Below, in pieces: positions 33,151 through 43,029 of a stretch of 64,000 nucleotides of DNA. Under the pieces are notes generated by a model. The model searched no databases and had not been told where the DNA came from. It saw only the letters and a program-made list of their open reading frames with translations. Every line of letters begins with the position of its first letter. Position 1 is the stretch's first letter. The position numbers and the translations under genes were made by a program. The DNA comes from Flavobacterium sp. (GTDB lineage Bacteria; Bacteroidota; Bacteroidia; Flavobacteriales; Flavobacteriaceae): contig NZ_JAIXUB010000023.1 in NCBI RefSeq assembly GCF_027484205.1, positions 1 to 64,000 on the forward strand. The letters are read 5' to 3'.

Positions 33151-33876
33151 TTAAAAATTCGGACTTAAATTGTATTTTTTGTAGAAGTTATCCAAAGCTT
33201 CAACAACTTCATCTTCAGTATCTACAACTTTAATAAGATTCATATCTTCTGGATTGGCATTTTTTTGCTTGTCAATCATCACATTTTTGATCCAATCTAA
33301 AAGTCCTGACCAAAATTCGCTTCCCACCAAAATAATCGGGAATTTACCAATTTTTTTAGTTTGAATTAAAGTTACGGCTTCAAATAATTCGTCTAATGTA
33401 CCGAAACCACCAGGCATTACTACAAAACCTTGCGAGTATTTTACAAACATTACTTTACGAACAAAGAAATAATCAAAATTCAGGTTTTTGTCTTTATCGA
33501 TATAAGGATTGAAATGTTGTTCGAAAGGTAATTCGATGTTTAAACCCACCGAAGTTCCTTCGCCACGATGTGCACCTTTATTTCCGGCTTCCATAATTCC
33601 TGGTCCACCACCAGTGATGACACCATAACCTGCTTTACTAATTTTGTAGGCAATACGTTCTGCCAATAAATAATATTTATCTTCAGGTTTTGTTCTTGCT
33701 GAACCAAAAATAGATACACAAGGACCAATTCTAGCCATAGTTTCATAACCATTTACAAACTCTGACATGATTTTAAAAATCGCCCAAGAGTCGTTACTTC
33801 TTATCTCGTTCCAAGTTTTTTGTATTAATTTATCGTGTATTCTGTGATCTTCGTTTTCGTAATCGTGATGTGCCAT
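33151..33876 (-). CDS. LOG-family (TIGR00730) Rossmann-fold protein
   Basis: The 241-residue product carries the LOG signatures GGGPGIMEAGNKGAHRGEG and PGGFGTLDELFEAVTLIQT. Characterised members release the base from nucleotide 5'-monophosphates (cytokinin riboside phosphoribohydrolases). The conserved Arg in the FVRKVMFVKYSQ segment and the Glu of DELFE fit the active site. It is cytoplasmic and stands alone. The bacterial role in this genus is probably nucleotide turnover, which is inference. Confidence 0.92.
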   Translation of the reverse strand: MAHHDYENEDHRIHDKLIQKTWNEIRSNDSWAIFKIMSEFVNGYETMARIGPCVSIFGSARTKPEDKYYLLAERIAYKISKAGYGVITGGGPGIMEAGNKGAHRGEGTSVGLNIELPFEQHFNPYIDKDKNLNFDYFFVRKVMFVKYSQGFVVMPGGFGTLDELFEAVTLIQTKKIGKFPIILVGSEFWSGLLDWIKNVMIDKQKNANPEDMNLIKVVDTEDEVVEALDNFYKKYNLSPNF

Positions 33877-33973
33877 AATCTATATATTTTAATTTTTTTG
33901 CAAACGTGCTAAAGTAATTCTTTTTTCAAAAACTGTGGAATATGATTTAGTTTTTTGACAAAAAGATGTTATT

Positions 33974-34795
33974 TTATTTTATTATTTTTTTAGGTGCTAA
34001 AAAATTCTCCCCTGTTACAACACTTTTTCCAGTACTTTGTTCTAATTCAATACGTGCATTTTTTGCTACAGCACCACCTTTTTTGCTAACTTTTGCATTT
34101 TCAATCAATCCTTTTGCTTCTTCTTTTTCTGCGATTTGTCTTGTTGATAATTCAGCCAATGCTGTAAAAATTAACTCCGCTTCACTCATGTGGTCACGGA
34201 GATTTTGTGATTTTAAGTTTTTTATTTCTTTATGTTTTTTAACACTCAATCCTGTCCATTCTTGGTGGATAATATTGGTTAAAATTGCAAAATCTTTTTT
34301 CTCTTCAATTCCAGCTTCTTTCCAATAATCGGTTAATTTATTGCGGGTTTCTTGTCCCATCATTCGTTGCTGAATCCATTTTTCACTTCTTCCGTGTTGT
34401 TTCCAGTTTTCTCTTGCTCTGTCAATACTTTGCGCAGGATCTTGAATTTCTTGAATACGTTCATATCCAACCTTTGCCAACCATTGTTTAAACGGTTCTG
34501 CTTTTGGAGAAGGAACAGATTGGACTATTCGTAATACATCTTTTACATTGCCAGCTAGAGTTTTACGATTTTTTCCATTTGTTTGCATTGCTATCTGGGG
34601 ACAATTTGTCCCTATGTAGATACCTAGTTCAATATCTCTTTTTCTAATTTTTTTTAAATAATCAGTGGGATTTACGGAATCAGTTAATGCCTCAATAATA
34701 TCAACTAATGAAAAATACCATGTTTCAGTTTCTTCTATGTAACTTCTTCTTATTTGTTTGCTCTCAAAAATGGCCAAAGAATTATTATTTTCCAT
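33974..34795 (-). CDS. BRO-N domain protein (phage antirepressor-like)
   Basis: The 273-residue product has a BRO-N domain at residues 5-115 (IRRSYIEETETWYFSLVDIIEALTDS, then TNCPQIAMQTNGKNRKTL and GNVKDVLRIVQSVPSPKAEPFKQWLAKV). The C-terminal half is helical and basic (NWKQHGRSEKWIQQRMMGQETRNKLTDYW). BRO-N proteins occur in phages and mobile DNA and bind DNA; in many Bacteroidota a chromosomal copy of this length is present. It starts ten bases after the uvrA stop on the same strand, so it is probably co-transcribed with uvrA. A role in DNA damage would be speculation. Confidence 0.88.
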   Translation of the reverse strand: MENNNSLAIFESKQIRRSYIEETETWYFSLVDIIEALTDSVNPTDYLKKIRKRDIELGIYIGTNCPQIAMQTNGKNRKTLAGNVKDVLRIVQSVPSPKAEPFKQWLAKVGYERIQEIQDPAQSIDRARENWKQHGRSEKWIQQRMMGQETRNKLTDYWKEAGIEEKKDFAILTNIIHQEWTGLSVKKHKEIKNLKSQNLRDHMSEAELIFTALAELSTRQIAEKEEAKGLIENAKVSKKGGAVAKNARIELEQSTGKSVVTGENFLAPKKIIK

Positions 34796-34805
34796 AAAGT
34801 TAAAT

Positions 34806-37640
34806 TTATTTTTCCAACTCTTTTTTCAAAAATTGTGCAGTGTAACTTTTTTTATTCTTTACAATTTCTTCAGGTGTTCCTTTACAGATAATTTCTCCGC
34901 CGCCTTTTCCACCTTCCATACCAACGTCAATGATGTAATCGGCTAATTTTATAACGTCTAAATTATGTTCGATAATCAGCACCGAATTTCCTTTATCAAC
35001 TAATTTTTGAATTACATCCATTAATACTCGAATGTCTTCGAAATGCAAACCAGTTGTTGGTTCGTCCATAATATAAAACGTATTTCCTGTATCTTTTTTG
35101 GATAATTCTGTTGCCAATTTTATACGTTGGGCTTCACCACCAGAAAGCGTTGTACTTTGTTGACCAAGAGTGATATAACCTAACCCAACATCTTGAATGG
35201 TTTTAACTTTTCTATTAATTTTCGGAATCATTTCAAAGAAATCTACCGCTTCATCAACCGTCATGTTCAACACATCAGAAATTGATTTTCCTTTGTAACG
35301 AATTTCTAAAGTTTCTCTGTTAAAACGTTTACCCATACAGGTTTCACATTCTACATAAACATCTGGTAAGAAACTCATTTCAATAGTTCTAACTCCAGAA
35401 CCTTCGCAAGTTTCACATCTTCCGCCAGCCACATTGAAACTAAAACGTCCAGCTTTATAACCGCGAATCATAGCTTCTGGCGTCATGGTAAACAAACTTC
35501 TAATCTCTGAAAAAACATCAGTATAAGTCGCAGGATTACTTCTTGGAGTTCTACCAATCGGACTTTGGTCAATGTCGATTACTTTGTCAATATGTTCTAA
35601 ACCTTCAATTTTCTTGTAATGCATTGGTTTTTTGACACCATTAAAAATATGAGCATTTAAAATAGGATAGAGCGTTTCATTAATCAACGTTGATTTTCCA
35701 CTTCCTGAAACTCCTGTAACGCAAATTAGTTTTCCTAACGGAAATTCAACCGTAACATTTTTAAGATTATTTCCGTTGGCACCAGTTAATTTTATTGATT
35801 TTCCGTTGCCTTCACGACGTTTCTTTGGAACTTCAATTTGCATTTTGCCGTTCATGTATTGTGCGGTTATGGTATTTTCTTTCAGCAATTCTTTGGGTGT
35901 ACCTTTACTGATGATGTTTCCACCAAATTTTCCAGCTTTCGGGCCAATGTCAATCACATAATCGGCATATTCAATCATGTCTTTGTCGTGTTCTACAACC
36001 AAAACAGAATTTCCAATATCACGAAGATTTTTTAACGAATTAATCAATCGTTCGTTATCGCGTTGGTGCAAACCGATACTTGGTTCGTCCAAAATATAAA
36101 GTACACCAACCAATTGCGAACCAATTTGTGTCGCCAATCGAATACGCTGTGCTTCACCACCAGAAAGTGATTTTGAACTTCGGTTTAAGGAAAGATAATT
36201 CAAACCAACATCCATTAAAAACTTCAATCTATCGTTAATTTCTTTTAGGATTTCAGTGGCAATAGTTTTTTGTTTTTCAGATAATTCTTTTGGTAAATTT
36301 TGAAACCAAATAGTCAATTCTGAAATATCCATCGCTGATAATTCAGCTATATTTTTATCGTTTATTTTAAAGAAAAGTGATTCTTTTTTCAATCGAGAAC
36401 CATTGCATTCTGGACAATTGATTTCGTCCATAAAGTCTTTTGCCCAACGTTTTATGGAAGATGAATTACTATCATCGTGCTGACTTTTTATAAATTTAGC
36501 AATTCCTTCAAAATCAATTTTGTATTCTTTAGTAACACCAGCTGCTTTTGAAACCACTGAGAATTTTTCATTTCCACCGTTCATAATCATTTCCATAGCT
36601 TCATCAGAAATGGTTTCGATGGCATCAGTCAATTTAAAATTATATTTCTCACCAATAATTTCTAATTGTTTAAACATCCAAGACGATTTATATTCACCAA
36701 GCGGAGCAAATCCACCTTTGTTAATAGATAATTTCGGATTTGGAATAATTTTTTTTATGTTGATCTCGTTTACGATTCCCAATCCATTACAATGTTCGCA
36801 AGCACCTTTTGGAGAATTGAACGAAAATAAATTGGGTTCAGGATTTTGATAGGATATTCCAGTTGTTGGACACATCAAAGTTCTACTAAAAAAGCGAACA
36901 TCATCACTTTCATGTTCGATAACCATCATCACATCTTCACCATGATACATTGCTGTTTTGATGCTTTCTGCCAATCTTTTATCAGTATCATCATCATTGT
37001 CTACTTGCAATCTATCAATTACAATTTCTATATCGTGAGTTTTGTAACGATCCAATTTCATTCCTGTGGTGATGTCGGTAATTTTACCATTGACACGAAC
37101 TTTTACGAAACCTTGTTTGGCTATTTGTTGGAACAATTCTGCATAATGACCTTTTCTTGCACGAATGATTGGAGCAAGAACATTAATGCGTTTTCCAGCA
37201 AAATTTTCCTTAATCAATTTTTTTATTTGTTCATCAGAATAGGAAACCATTTTTTCACCAGTATTATAACTAAAAGCATCACCAGCACGAGCAAACAATA
37301 ATCTGAGGAAATCGTAAATTTCGGTGATTGTGCCTACAGTAGATCGAGGTGATTTACTGGTTGTTTTTTGTTCGATTGCAATAACAGGAGAAAGTCCGTC
37401 AATTTTATCTACATCAGGACGTTCTAATCCACCAAGAAATTGACGTGCATAAGCAGAAAAAGTTTCAATATAACGGCGTTGTCCTTCAGCATAAATGGTA
37501 TCAAAAGCCAACGATGATTTTCCCGAACCCGAAAGTCCAGTTATTACAACAAGTTGTTCTCTTGGAATAGTAATATCAATGTTTTTGAGGTTATGAACTC
37601 TTGCACCAATTACTTCAATTGTATTATCGTTTTCTAGCAT
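34806..37640 (-). CDS. uvrA: Excinuclease ABC subunit UvrA
   Basis: The 944-residue product is a full UvrA, the damage-recognition ATPase of nucleotide-excision repair. It shows two ABC halves: Walker [15 protein letters not shown] and [14 protein letters not shown], signatures [10 protein letters not shown] and [13 protein letters not shown], and zinc-binding Cys pairs ([30 protein letters not shown]). [18 protein letters not shown] marks the usual start. The ATG at 37640 ([10 protein letters not shown]) is preferred because the longer frame adds 13 residues unlike the family. The gene runs into the BRO-N gene without a terminator. Confidence 0.96.
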   Translation of the reverse strand: MLENDNTIEVIGARVHNLKNIDITIPREQLVVITGLSGSGKSSLAFDTIYAEGQRRYIETFSAYARQFLGGLERPDVDKIDGLSPVIAIEQKTTSKSPRSTVGTITEIYDFLRLLFARAGDAFSYNTGEKMVSYSDEQIKKLIKENFAGKRINVLAPIIRARKGHYAELFQQIAKQGFVKVRVNGKITDITTGMKLDRYKTHDIEIVIDRLQVDNDDDTDKRLAESIKTAMYHGEDVMMVIEHESDDVRFFSRTLMCPTTGISYQNPEPNLFSFNSPKGACEHCNGLGIVNEINIKKIIPNPKLSINKGGFAPLGEYKSSWMFKQLEIIGEKYNFKLTDAIETISDEAMEMIMNGGNEKFSVVSKAAGVTKEYKIDFEGIAKFIKSQHDDSNSSSIKRWAKDFMDEINCPECNGSRLKKESLFFKINDKNIAELSAMDISELTIWFQNLPKELSEKQKTIATEILKEINDRLKFLMDVGLNYLSLNRSSKSLSGGEAQRIRLATQIGSQLVGVLYILDEPSIGLHQRDNERLINSLKNLRDIGNSVLVVEHDKDMIEYADYVIDIGPKAGKFGGNIISKGTPKELLKENTITAQYMNGKMQIEVPKKRREGNGKSIKLTGANGNNLKNVTVEFPLGKLICVTGVSGSGKSTLINETLYPILNAHIFNGVKKPMHYKKIEGLEHIDKVIDIDQSPIGRTPRSNPATYTDVFSEIRSLFTMTPEAMIRGYKAGRFSFNVAGGRCETCEGSGVRTIEMSFLPDVYVECETCMGKRFNRETLEIRYKGKSISDVLNMTVDEAVDFFEMIPKINRKVKTIQDVGLGYITLGQQSTTLSGGEAQRIKLATELSKKDTGNTFYIMDEPTTGLHFEDIRVLMDVIQKLVDKGNSVLIIEHNLDVIKLADYIIDVGMEGGKGGGEIICKGTPEEIVKNKKSYTAQFLKKELEK

Positions 37641-37719
37641 ATTTTTAGTCAAAACGCAAAAATACGATTTTATGAGCAAAATTTAGTTAGTCAGAACAGA
37701 AGAATTTGTTAAAGATTTT

Positions 37720-37727
37720 TATATTTG
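37720..37727 (+). promoter_or_regulatory. -7 promoter box of the 37753 gene
   Basis: TATATTTG, 25 bp before the ATG, in the 112-bp gap between uvrA and the divergent gene. No TTG is at the ideal distance. Confidence 0.5.
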
Positions 37728-37752
37728 ACGAAAACAATCATTACTATAAAAT

Positions 37753-38274
37753 ATGAAAATTTTAGGAATAGGATCACGTATTAAACATTCAGAATTTGGT
37801 TTGGGAGTTGTAACGAATGTGACTTCTAAACATTATTGGGTAACTTTTATCGAAAATGGATTGGAAACAATTGATGTTGATAGTGAATTTGAAGTAATTG
37901 AAGCTGTAGAAGACGAGGTAGATTCAGTGAGTTTTTATGAAGTTGAAAAAACTTTGAAAAATATTCTTCAGAAATGGAGTGATGTAACCCAAATTGTTCC
38001 CATTGCAGACAAATGGAAAGGTGGAAAGTTGGTAATGGAACCAGGAACACCAACTCAAAACAAAGAAGTTCCCATCGATACTTTCTTCAATAAAATAATT
38101 ATGGTTAGAGATCGACTTCGAGTAATGGAGCAAAAAATCAATTCAAGTAATTTAGATAATGCTGAAAAAGTGGAATTGCAGCAATACATAACAAGATGTT
38201 ACGGAAGTTTGACCACATTTAACGTATTGTTTAAAAGTACTAATGATTATTTTGTTGGAGAGAAGACAAAATAG
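37753..38274 (+). CDS. Conserved protein of unknown function
   Basis: The 173-residue product has an N-terminal beta module (MKILGIGSRIKHSEFGLGVVTNVTSKHYWVTF) that looks like a small barrel of the type also seen in UvrD/PcrA tails. An acidic stretch (EAVEDEVDSVSF) and a helical C-terminal part (KTLKNILQKWSDVTQIVPIADKWKGG, RDRLRVMEQKI) follow. There is no signal peptide. The FGxGxV pattern suggests contact with DNA or with a repair protein, but this is weak. It is divergent from uvrA. Confidence 0.78.
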   Translation: MKILGIGSRIKHSEFGLGVVTNVTSKHYWVTFIENGLETIDVDSEFEVIEAVEDEVDSVSFYEVEKTLKNILQKWSDVTQIVPIADKWKGGKLVMEPGTPTQNKEVPIDTFFNKIIMVRDRLRVMEQKINSSNLDNAEKVELQQYITRCYGSLTTFNVLFKSTNDYFVGEKTK

Positions 38275-38286
38275 TATTCAGTAGTC

Positions 38287-38319
38287 AGTGTTCAGTTTGC
38301 GAACTGCCAACTGAACACT
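38287..38319. terminator. Hairpin between convergent genes
   Basis: AGTGTTCAGTT (38287-38297) and AACTGAACACT (38309-38319) are perfect inverted copies in the 46-bp gap between the 37753 gene and the Fic gene. There is no strong T-run, so it may be a dispersed repeat that also ends transcription. Confidence 0.6.
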
Positions 38320-38320
38320 A

Positions 38321-39283
38321 CTAGCTGATAACTCTTTTCCTTTTACGATTTTCTATATAATCTTCAATGGCTTTTTTTGTAGTGTACCAATTTCTACCTT
38401 CTTTATGAGCGTCGATTTTTCCTTGACGTGCTAATAAACTTATGTATTCTTGACTGTATGGCGAATTAGGTTCACTTACAATATTGGAAATTTCTTGAAA
38501 ATCATAATCATTATCGGGCAACGAACTTAGATAAATATTTAAGGTTCGTTCTTGTGCCTGACACATGAGTAACATCAATTTTTGATAGTTTCCATTATTG
38601 GCTTGATTTAATGCCTCATAATATTTTTTTCTATCATTAGATAAAATAATGGCAGGCGGAAAACCTTTTCTCATTAATAATAAATTCATTGCTAATCTTA
38701 TCGTTCTTCCATTTCCATCAAAGAATGGATGAATCCAAACAAATTTATGATGAAAAATAGTTGCCAATTCAATGTCGTTCAATTGCAATGGATTGGTATT
38801 TACAAAATCAATTAATTCATCCAGTAAATCAGAAACTTTGTTGGCATTTGGTGGAACAAAATTTGCTCCAGAAATTCTAACACCACCATTTCTAATTCTT
38901 CCTGCAAAATCTTCTTCAATCATATTAAGTACTAAACTATGAATGGATAGTATATCGATTGCTCGAATTTCATAACTATCATCAACAATTGAAAATAGAT
39001 AATTGATTGCTTTTTCATGATTTTTTGCTTCAAAATGTTCTCTGAGTGATTTTCCTTTAACGGTAATTCCTTCTTGCAAAACCATTTGAGTTTCTTGAAG
39101 CGTCAATGTATTTCCCTCAATACTATTAGAATTATAAGTCCATTCGATAGAAAGTGATTCTTTAATTTTTTGCAAAGCAATGTTTGGCAATGGTCTGCTT
39201 CTTTTTAAAACATCCATTTTATCATACAATCTATCAAATGTTGATTGTAATTCATCTCTATATTTTGTATCAATGTTCCACAT
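38321..39283 (-). CDS. Fic-domain protein (AMP-transferase type, class II) with C-terminal DNA-binding domain
   Basis: The 320-residue product has the complete Fic active-site motif HPFFDGNGRTIR (His185 to Arg196). The N-terminal inhibitory helix carries SxxxEGN at residues 52-58, as in self-inhibited class II Fic proteins. Residues 255-315 (SPYSQEYISLLARQGKIDA..., TTKKAIEDY) form a helix-turn-helix unit. The fusion suggests a Fic enzyme that also binds DNA; autoregulation fits the palindrome in its promoter. Modification targets are unknown. No antitoxin gene is next to it. Confidence 0.95.
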   Translation of the reverse strand: MWNIDTKYRDELQSTFDRLYDKMDVLKRSRPLPNIALQKIKESLSIEWTYNSNSIEGNTLTLQETQMVLQEGITVKGKSLREHFEAKNHEKAINYLFSIVDDSYEIRAIDILSIHSLVLNMIEEDFAGRIRNGGVRISGANFVPPNANKVSDLLDELIDFVNTNPLQLNDIELATIFHHKFVWIHPFFDGNGRTIRLAMNLLLMRKGFPPAIILSNDRKKYYEALNQANNGNYQKLMLLMCQAQERTLNIYLSSLPDNDYDFQEISNIVSEPNSPYSQEYISLLARQGKIDAHKEGRNWYTTKKAIEDYIENRKRKRVIS

Positions 39284-39290
39284 AATACTG

Positions 39291-39344
39291 CAAATATATT
39301 TCTTAATATCGGATAATGCAAATTTAAAATCTATCCGATATTAA
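39291..39344 (-). promoter_or_regulatory. Fic promoter with a 13-bp inverted-repeat operator
   Basis: On the minus strand TTG (39319-39321) and TATATTTG (39291-39298) are 20 bp apart, and the ATG follows eight bases later. The perfect inverted copies TTAATATCGGATA (39303-39315) and TATCCGATATTAA (39332-39344) are spaced by 16 bp and flank the -33 box. This would place a bound dimer over the promoter. A second -7-like box (TAAATTTG) lies between the arms. Confidence 0.75.
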
Positions 39345-39451
39345 AATTTTTCAAAATTCAATTTCAACTTCAAAATTCAATTTATTGTAGTACTATTAAG
39401 TTTTGGTATTGAATTTGAAATTGATTTTTGATATTGTTATTGCAATTGATT

Positions 39452-41272
39452 TTACTCAATAATCATTTCCTTCAATTGCTCACGATAAGTTTCAAGAATG
39501 GAAATTTTAGAAATTAATCCGAAGAATTTACCGTTTTTGGTTACTGGAAGTACTGTTACATTTGAAGTTTCAAATTTTTCAATAATGGTTTCCATTCCAT
39601 CATCGTGGTTGATGATTTCTTGTGGTTGTGAAAGGATTTCCTTAATTTCGGTAAATTTTATTCGGTAAGGATTAAAAACGATAGAACGTATATTTTCAAA
39701 ATCAACAATTCCTAAAAGTTTATGCTTTTCATCTATTACAGGAATTATTTGTTGATTTACATTTGATAAATGTTCGATAAGATTTTCTAAGGATTTCTCT
39801 AAAGTAATAGTTTTAACATTGGTTTCAACTAATTTGAGAAAATCAATACTTTGCAAAATATTTTTATCCTTATCACTTGTAAAAACTTCTCCTTTATCGG
39901 CTAATGTTTTAACATCCATAGAATGTGGTTCCATTTGTTTAGAAACGGCATAACTTATCGAAGAAACAATCATTAAAGGAACCATTAAATCATAACCACC
40001 AGTGATTTCACCAATTAAAAATATGGCTGTTAATGGTGCATGAAATAAACCACTAAGGATTCCTGCCATTCCTACAATGGTAAAATTAGTTACTGGAAGA
40101 TGCGAATTGATATTGGTCAAATCCATAAATTTTGCCACAAAAAAACCGAGATACGAACCCACAAACAAAGAAGGAGCGAAGTTACCTCCATTTCCACCTG
40201 AACCTAATGTTAAACCTGTAGCAAAAGATTTTAATAGGACAATTAGACCAATGAATCCTAATAAAATCCATTCGTTACTTTTATGATTTTCTAATAAAGT
40301 ATTTTCTAGTAAACTTTCTGGATGCGCTGTTGAAAGTGTTTTCATGCTTTCATAACCTTCACCAAAAAGTGTTGGAAAAAAGAATATTAAAACGGCTAAA
40401 ATAGTCGCACCAAATAATGCTTTTTTATAGGTATTGTTTTTAAATCGGCTAAAAAAATGTTCTACTTTTCTAAAATTTCTAGCATGATATACAGAAACTA
40501 AACCTGCTAAAATTCCTAGTAAAATATAGTAAGGTGTGTTGTGAAAATCAAAATTTTGTTCTTGCTCAAAACTCAATAAAACGTCTTGACTTAAAAGTAC
40601 TTTAGAAACTAACGCACCAGTTGCAGCAGAAATGATAATCGGAATAAAAGCGGAAATACTAACATCGGTCAAAACCACTTCTATGGCAAATAAAACTCCA
40701 GCAATTGGAGCATTAAAAGCGGCACCAATTCCGGCAGCAACACCGCAAGCAAGTAATAAAATTCTATCTTTTTGAGAAAGTTTATATTTTTGAGCAAAGT
40801 TGGAACCAAAAGCTGCACCAGTAATTACAATTGGACTTTCTAATCCAGCAGAACCACCTAATCCAACGGTTAACGAACTTGTAATAATTTGCGCATACAT
40901 TTGTTTTTTTGGAATGATTCCACCTTTTTTAGCAACGGCATAAAGAATACGCGAACTACCTTTTTCAATTGATCCATCAAGAAACTTTTTGATGACAAAA
41001 ACGGTTAGCAAAATACCAATAATTGGGAAAATACTATTTGCAAAGGGCAGTTTTAAATAATTGTTGGCATAATTTGCAAAGATGAAAACATTATGTGCAA
41101 AGTTTTTAAGAATAATTACAGCTAAAGCACATGATATTGCTACAACAACCGCAGATAAATAAATGAAATTACGTTCAGATAAAATCGTTTTTGCCATGAA
41201 GAATATGGATTCTAATCGGCGCGCAATTTTTCTGAAAAATAATTGAAGGATTACTGATTTTCTGTTTGGCAT
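39452..41272 (-). CDS. CLC-type chloride channel/transporter with CBS domains
   Basis: The 606-residue product has about 10-12 membrane segments with CLC motifs: GLGGSAGLESPIVITGAAFG, where the Glu of GLESP is at the gating position; GSGGNGGNFAPSLFVGSYLG, matching GxFxP; and LFHAPLTAIFLIGEITGGY. Residues 465-606 hold two CBS domains (SLENLIEHLSNVNQQIIPVIDE, then DDGMETIIEKFETSNVTVLPV), which sense nucleotides in related proteins. The Glu at the gate is kept. Whether it is a channel or an H+/Cl- antiporter cannot be told. The basic N-terminal residues may include an overlong start. Confidence 0.93.
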   Translation of the reverse strand: MPNRKSVILQLFFRKIARRLESIFFMAKTILSERNFIYLSAVVVAISCALAVIILKNFAHNVFIFANYANNYLKLPFANSIFPIIGILLTVFVIKKFLDGSIEKGSSRILYAVAKKGGIIPKKQMYAQIITSSLTVGLGGSAGLESPIVITGAAFGSNFAQKYKLSQKDRILLLACGVAAGIGAAFNAPIAGVLFAIEVVLTDVSISAFIPIIISAATGALVSKVLLSQDVLLSFEQEQNFDFHNTPYYILLGILAGLVSVYHARNFRKVEHFFSRFKNNTYKKALFGATILAVLIFFFPTLFGEGYESMKTLSTAHPESLLENTLLENHKSNEWILLGFIGLIVLLKSFATGLTLGSGGNGGNFAPSLFVGSYLGFFVAKFMDLTNINSHLPVTNFTIVGMAGILSGLFHAPLTAIFLIGEITGGYDLMVPLMIVSSISYAVSKQMEPHSMDVKTLADKGEVFTSDKDKNILQSIDFLKLVETNVKTITLEKSLENLIEHLSNVNQQIIPVIDEKHKLLGIVDFENIRSIVFNPYRIKFTEIKEILSQPQEIINHDDGMETIIEKFETSNVTVLPVTKNGKFFGLISKISILETYREQLKEMIIE

Positions 41273-41325
41273 TTTTTATTTATTCACTGCAAAAGGCAAA
41301 AGTAGTGTTTTAAAATTTACATAAA

Positions 41326-41361
41326 AAAATCCGATGAAGGATATTTATTTCATCGGATTTT
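41326..41361 (-). terminator. Intrinsic terminator after the 41370 gene
   Basis: AAAATCCGATGAA (41326-41338) and TTCATCGGATTTT (41349-41361) form a 13-bp stem. The preceding A-run is the T-run of the minus-strand RNA. Confidence 0.9.
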
Positions 41362-41369
41362 GAATTTAT

Positions 41370-41840
41370 TTATTCACAACTTCTTTTGTTAAGAATTACC
41401 TCAATTGGTTTATAAACTCTTTCACCAAATGAGGAATCATAATAATCATTCGAGTTATAATTTCCACACAATGGGAATATATCAATTTCAGTAAGTTTAA
41501 TTTCTTTAGTTCCATAAAAAGTCCAGTCATTGTTTCCATATTCGCAAAAACTTTCAATTTTTAAATAGTAATTTTCAATGTCAAGTCTACTTGGAATTAT
41601 TACACTATATTCGTCAGATAAAAATGGGAATCTATTATTTTGAGTTAAAATGTAAACTTTATTGTTTATAATTTTATCTTTCTTTTTCTTAACCAAAGTG
41701 ATTTTCAAATTTGGAATAGTATTTATATTTTCTCTCGTATGAACTTTTACAACTATTATTGAAGAGCCATCATAAGGACAATGTTGTGCATTAATGAAAT
41801 TTGAAATTAGTAAAATAACAAATAGAGCAATTTTTTTCAT
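41370..41840 (-). CDS. Secreted protein of unknown function
   Basis: The 156-residue product has a signal peptide (IALFVILLISNFINAQ). The mature part begins HCPYDGSSIIVVKVHTREN and is beta-rich (LKITLVKKKKDKIINNKVYIL), with four Cys (HCPYD, SFCEYG, PLCGNY, KRSCE) that could form two disulfides. No family was recognised. It follows the SIMPL-like gene by six bases and is probably in one operon with it. Confidence 0.72.
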   Translation of the reverse strand: MKKIALFVILLISNFINAQHCPYDGSSIIVVKVHTRENINTIPNLKITLVKKKKDKIINNKVYILTQNNRFPFLSDEYSVIIPSRLDIENYYLKIESFCEYGNNDWTFYGTKEIKLTEIDIFPLCGNYNSNDYYDSSFGERVYKPIEVILNKRSCE

Positions 41841-41846
41841 CTTAAT

Positions 41847-42854
41847 TTACAAATTTAAAGGTTTAACATCTCCAGTTGCCGTGATGATATAATAACGATT
41901 GTTTCTAATGATAGTATTTTTTGGCAATTGATCTTCTTTCAGTTTGATACGAATTGTAATGTCATAAAAAGCTTGAATCGTTGGTTCTGTAATATCAGGA
42001 TTCATCACAAAATTGTGGTCTTTCACTAAGGCTTGGTTATAATATTGAGTGGTATTTTTCTTGATATTATGAACTTCTCCTTTTGGGTCAAAATTGGCAT
42101 CAGCTTGAGAATACGCTTGATAACTTCTATAACTTTCCATTGGATAAGTAACATTAAAACCTTCTTGAAGGATTTTCTCTTTTTTGTTTAAATCGGTATT
42201 CATAATTAAAGAATAATTTGCCATTTGGTCTCTAAAAACTTCTAAAGCTTTCTTTTGCATTTGACTTCTTACCATATCAAAATTAGTAGTTACATAATCG
42301 ACTTTTGCGATATCATAAATTTCGTTTTTACCACAAATTGATAGAATTTTATCAAAGTCATTATTGTTTCTAAACTTTATTAAAATATTCTTTTTCAATT
42401 CAAATCCAGATGGTTTTTCGTTGTATGTTTTTGGGTTAAATATCTTTTTTTCAACTGCATAATCGTAAGTAGGTACAAACGAAATCATATCGGTTTCAAC
42501 CACAATTTCTTTATTGAATAATGCTAATTCTTTCATTACGTTACCAATTCGTTCGTCAATTAAGTTAGTAGCTTCCTCTGCGGTTTTTCCTAATTGAAGC
42601 ACCGCAAACGTGGCAATTTGAGCAGTTGCACGTTCGTTATAAATTCCTTTAATAGTCAAAACCATTTCGTCTTGACTACTTGACGTGGTTTGAATCGTGT
42701 TTACTCTGTTAATAGTGTAACTACCATTACCGTAAGCACCATTACCGTAATCAGCATTTCCTTTTTTTTCGTATTGTGCATTTCCCATGTCTTGTGCATT
42801 AGCAAAATTGAATGCGATTGTAAGAGCGATTGTTGTAATTAAATTTGTCTTCAT
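41847..42854 (-). CDS. SIMPL (DUF541)-like exported protein
   Basis: The 335-residue product has a signal peptide (IALTIAFNFANAQ), then a Gly/Asn/Tyr-rich spacer (GNADYGNGAYGNGSY). The middle part (MVLTIKGIYNERATAQIATFAVLQLGKTAEEA, and YDIAKVDYVTTNFDMVRSQMQKKALEVFRDQ) follows the SIMPL pattern of repeated beta-alpha units. SIMPL proteins are periplasmic and of uncertain function. The protein ends with a beta segment (RYYIITATGDVKPLNL). It is divergent from the operon at 43030. Confidence 0.7.
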   Translation of the reverse strand: MKTNLITTIALTIAFNFANAQDMGNAQYEKKGNADYGNGAYGNGSYTINRVNTIQTTSSSQDEMVLTIKGIYNERATAQIATFAVLQLGKTAEEATNLIDERIGNVMKELALFNKEIVVETDMISFVPTYDYAVEKKIFNPKTYNEKPSGFELKKNILIKFRNNNDFDKILSICGKNEIYDIAKVDYVTTNFDMVRSQMQKKALEVFRDQMANYSLIMNTDLNKKEKILQEGFNVTYPMESYRSYQAYSQADANFDPKGEVHNIKKNTTQYYNQALVKDHNFVMNPDITEPTIQAFYDITIRIKLKEDQLPKNTIIRNNRYYIITATGDVKPLNL

Positions 42855-42935
42855 TTTTTATAAGTTTTTAAAATTAATGATGCAATGTTACTCTCGTTTT
42901 TCAAAGTGGGTTTGGTAAAACGACTTTCAACTAAC

Positions 42936-42976
42936 TGTAAAGTTTTTTACTTACATTTACAGTCCTTTTACAGTTG
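42936..42976. promoter_or_regulatory. Cluster of CTGTAAA/TTTACAG sites between divergent genes
   Basis: The region reads CTGTAAA (about 42936), then TTTACAG twice (about 42957 and 42968). The inverted and direct copies lie between the starts of the SIMPL-like gene and the 43030 gene. They could be binding sites of a shared regulator. Confidence 0.4.
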
Positions 42977-43029
42977 ATTTTCAGTAGAAATATCAAATTG
43001 TAGATTTACTTTTGAATCGAATTATTAGA

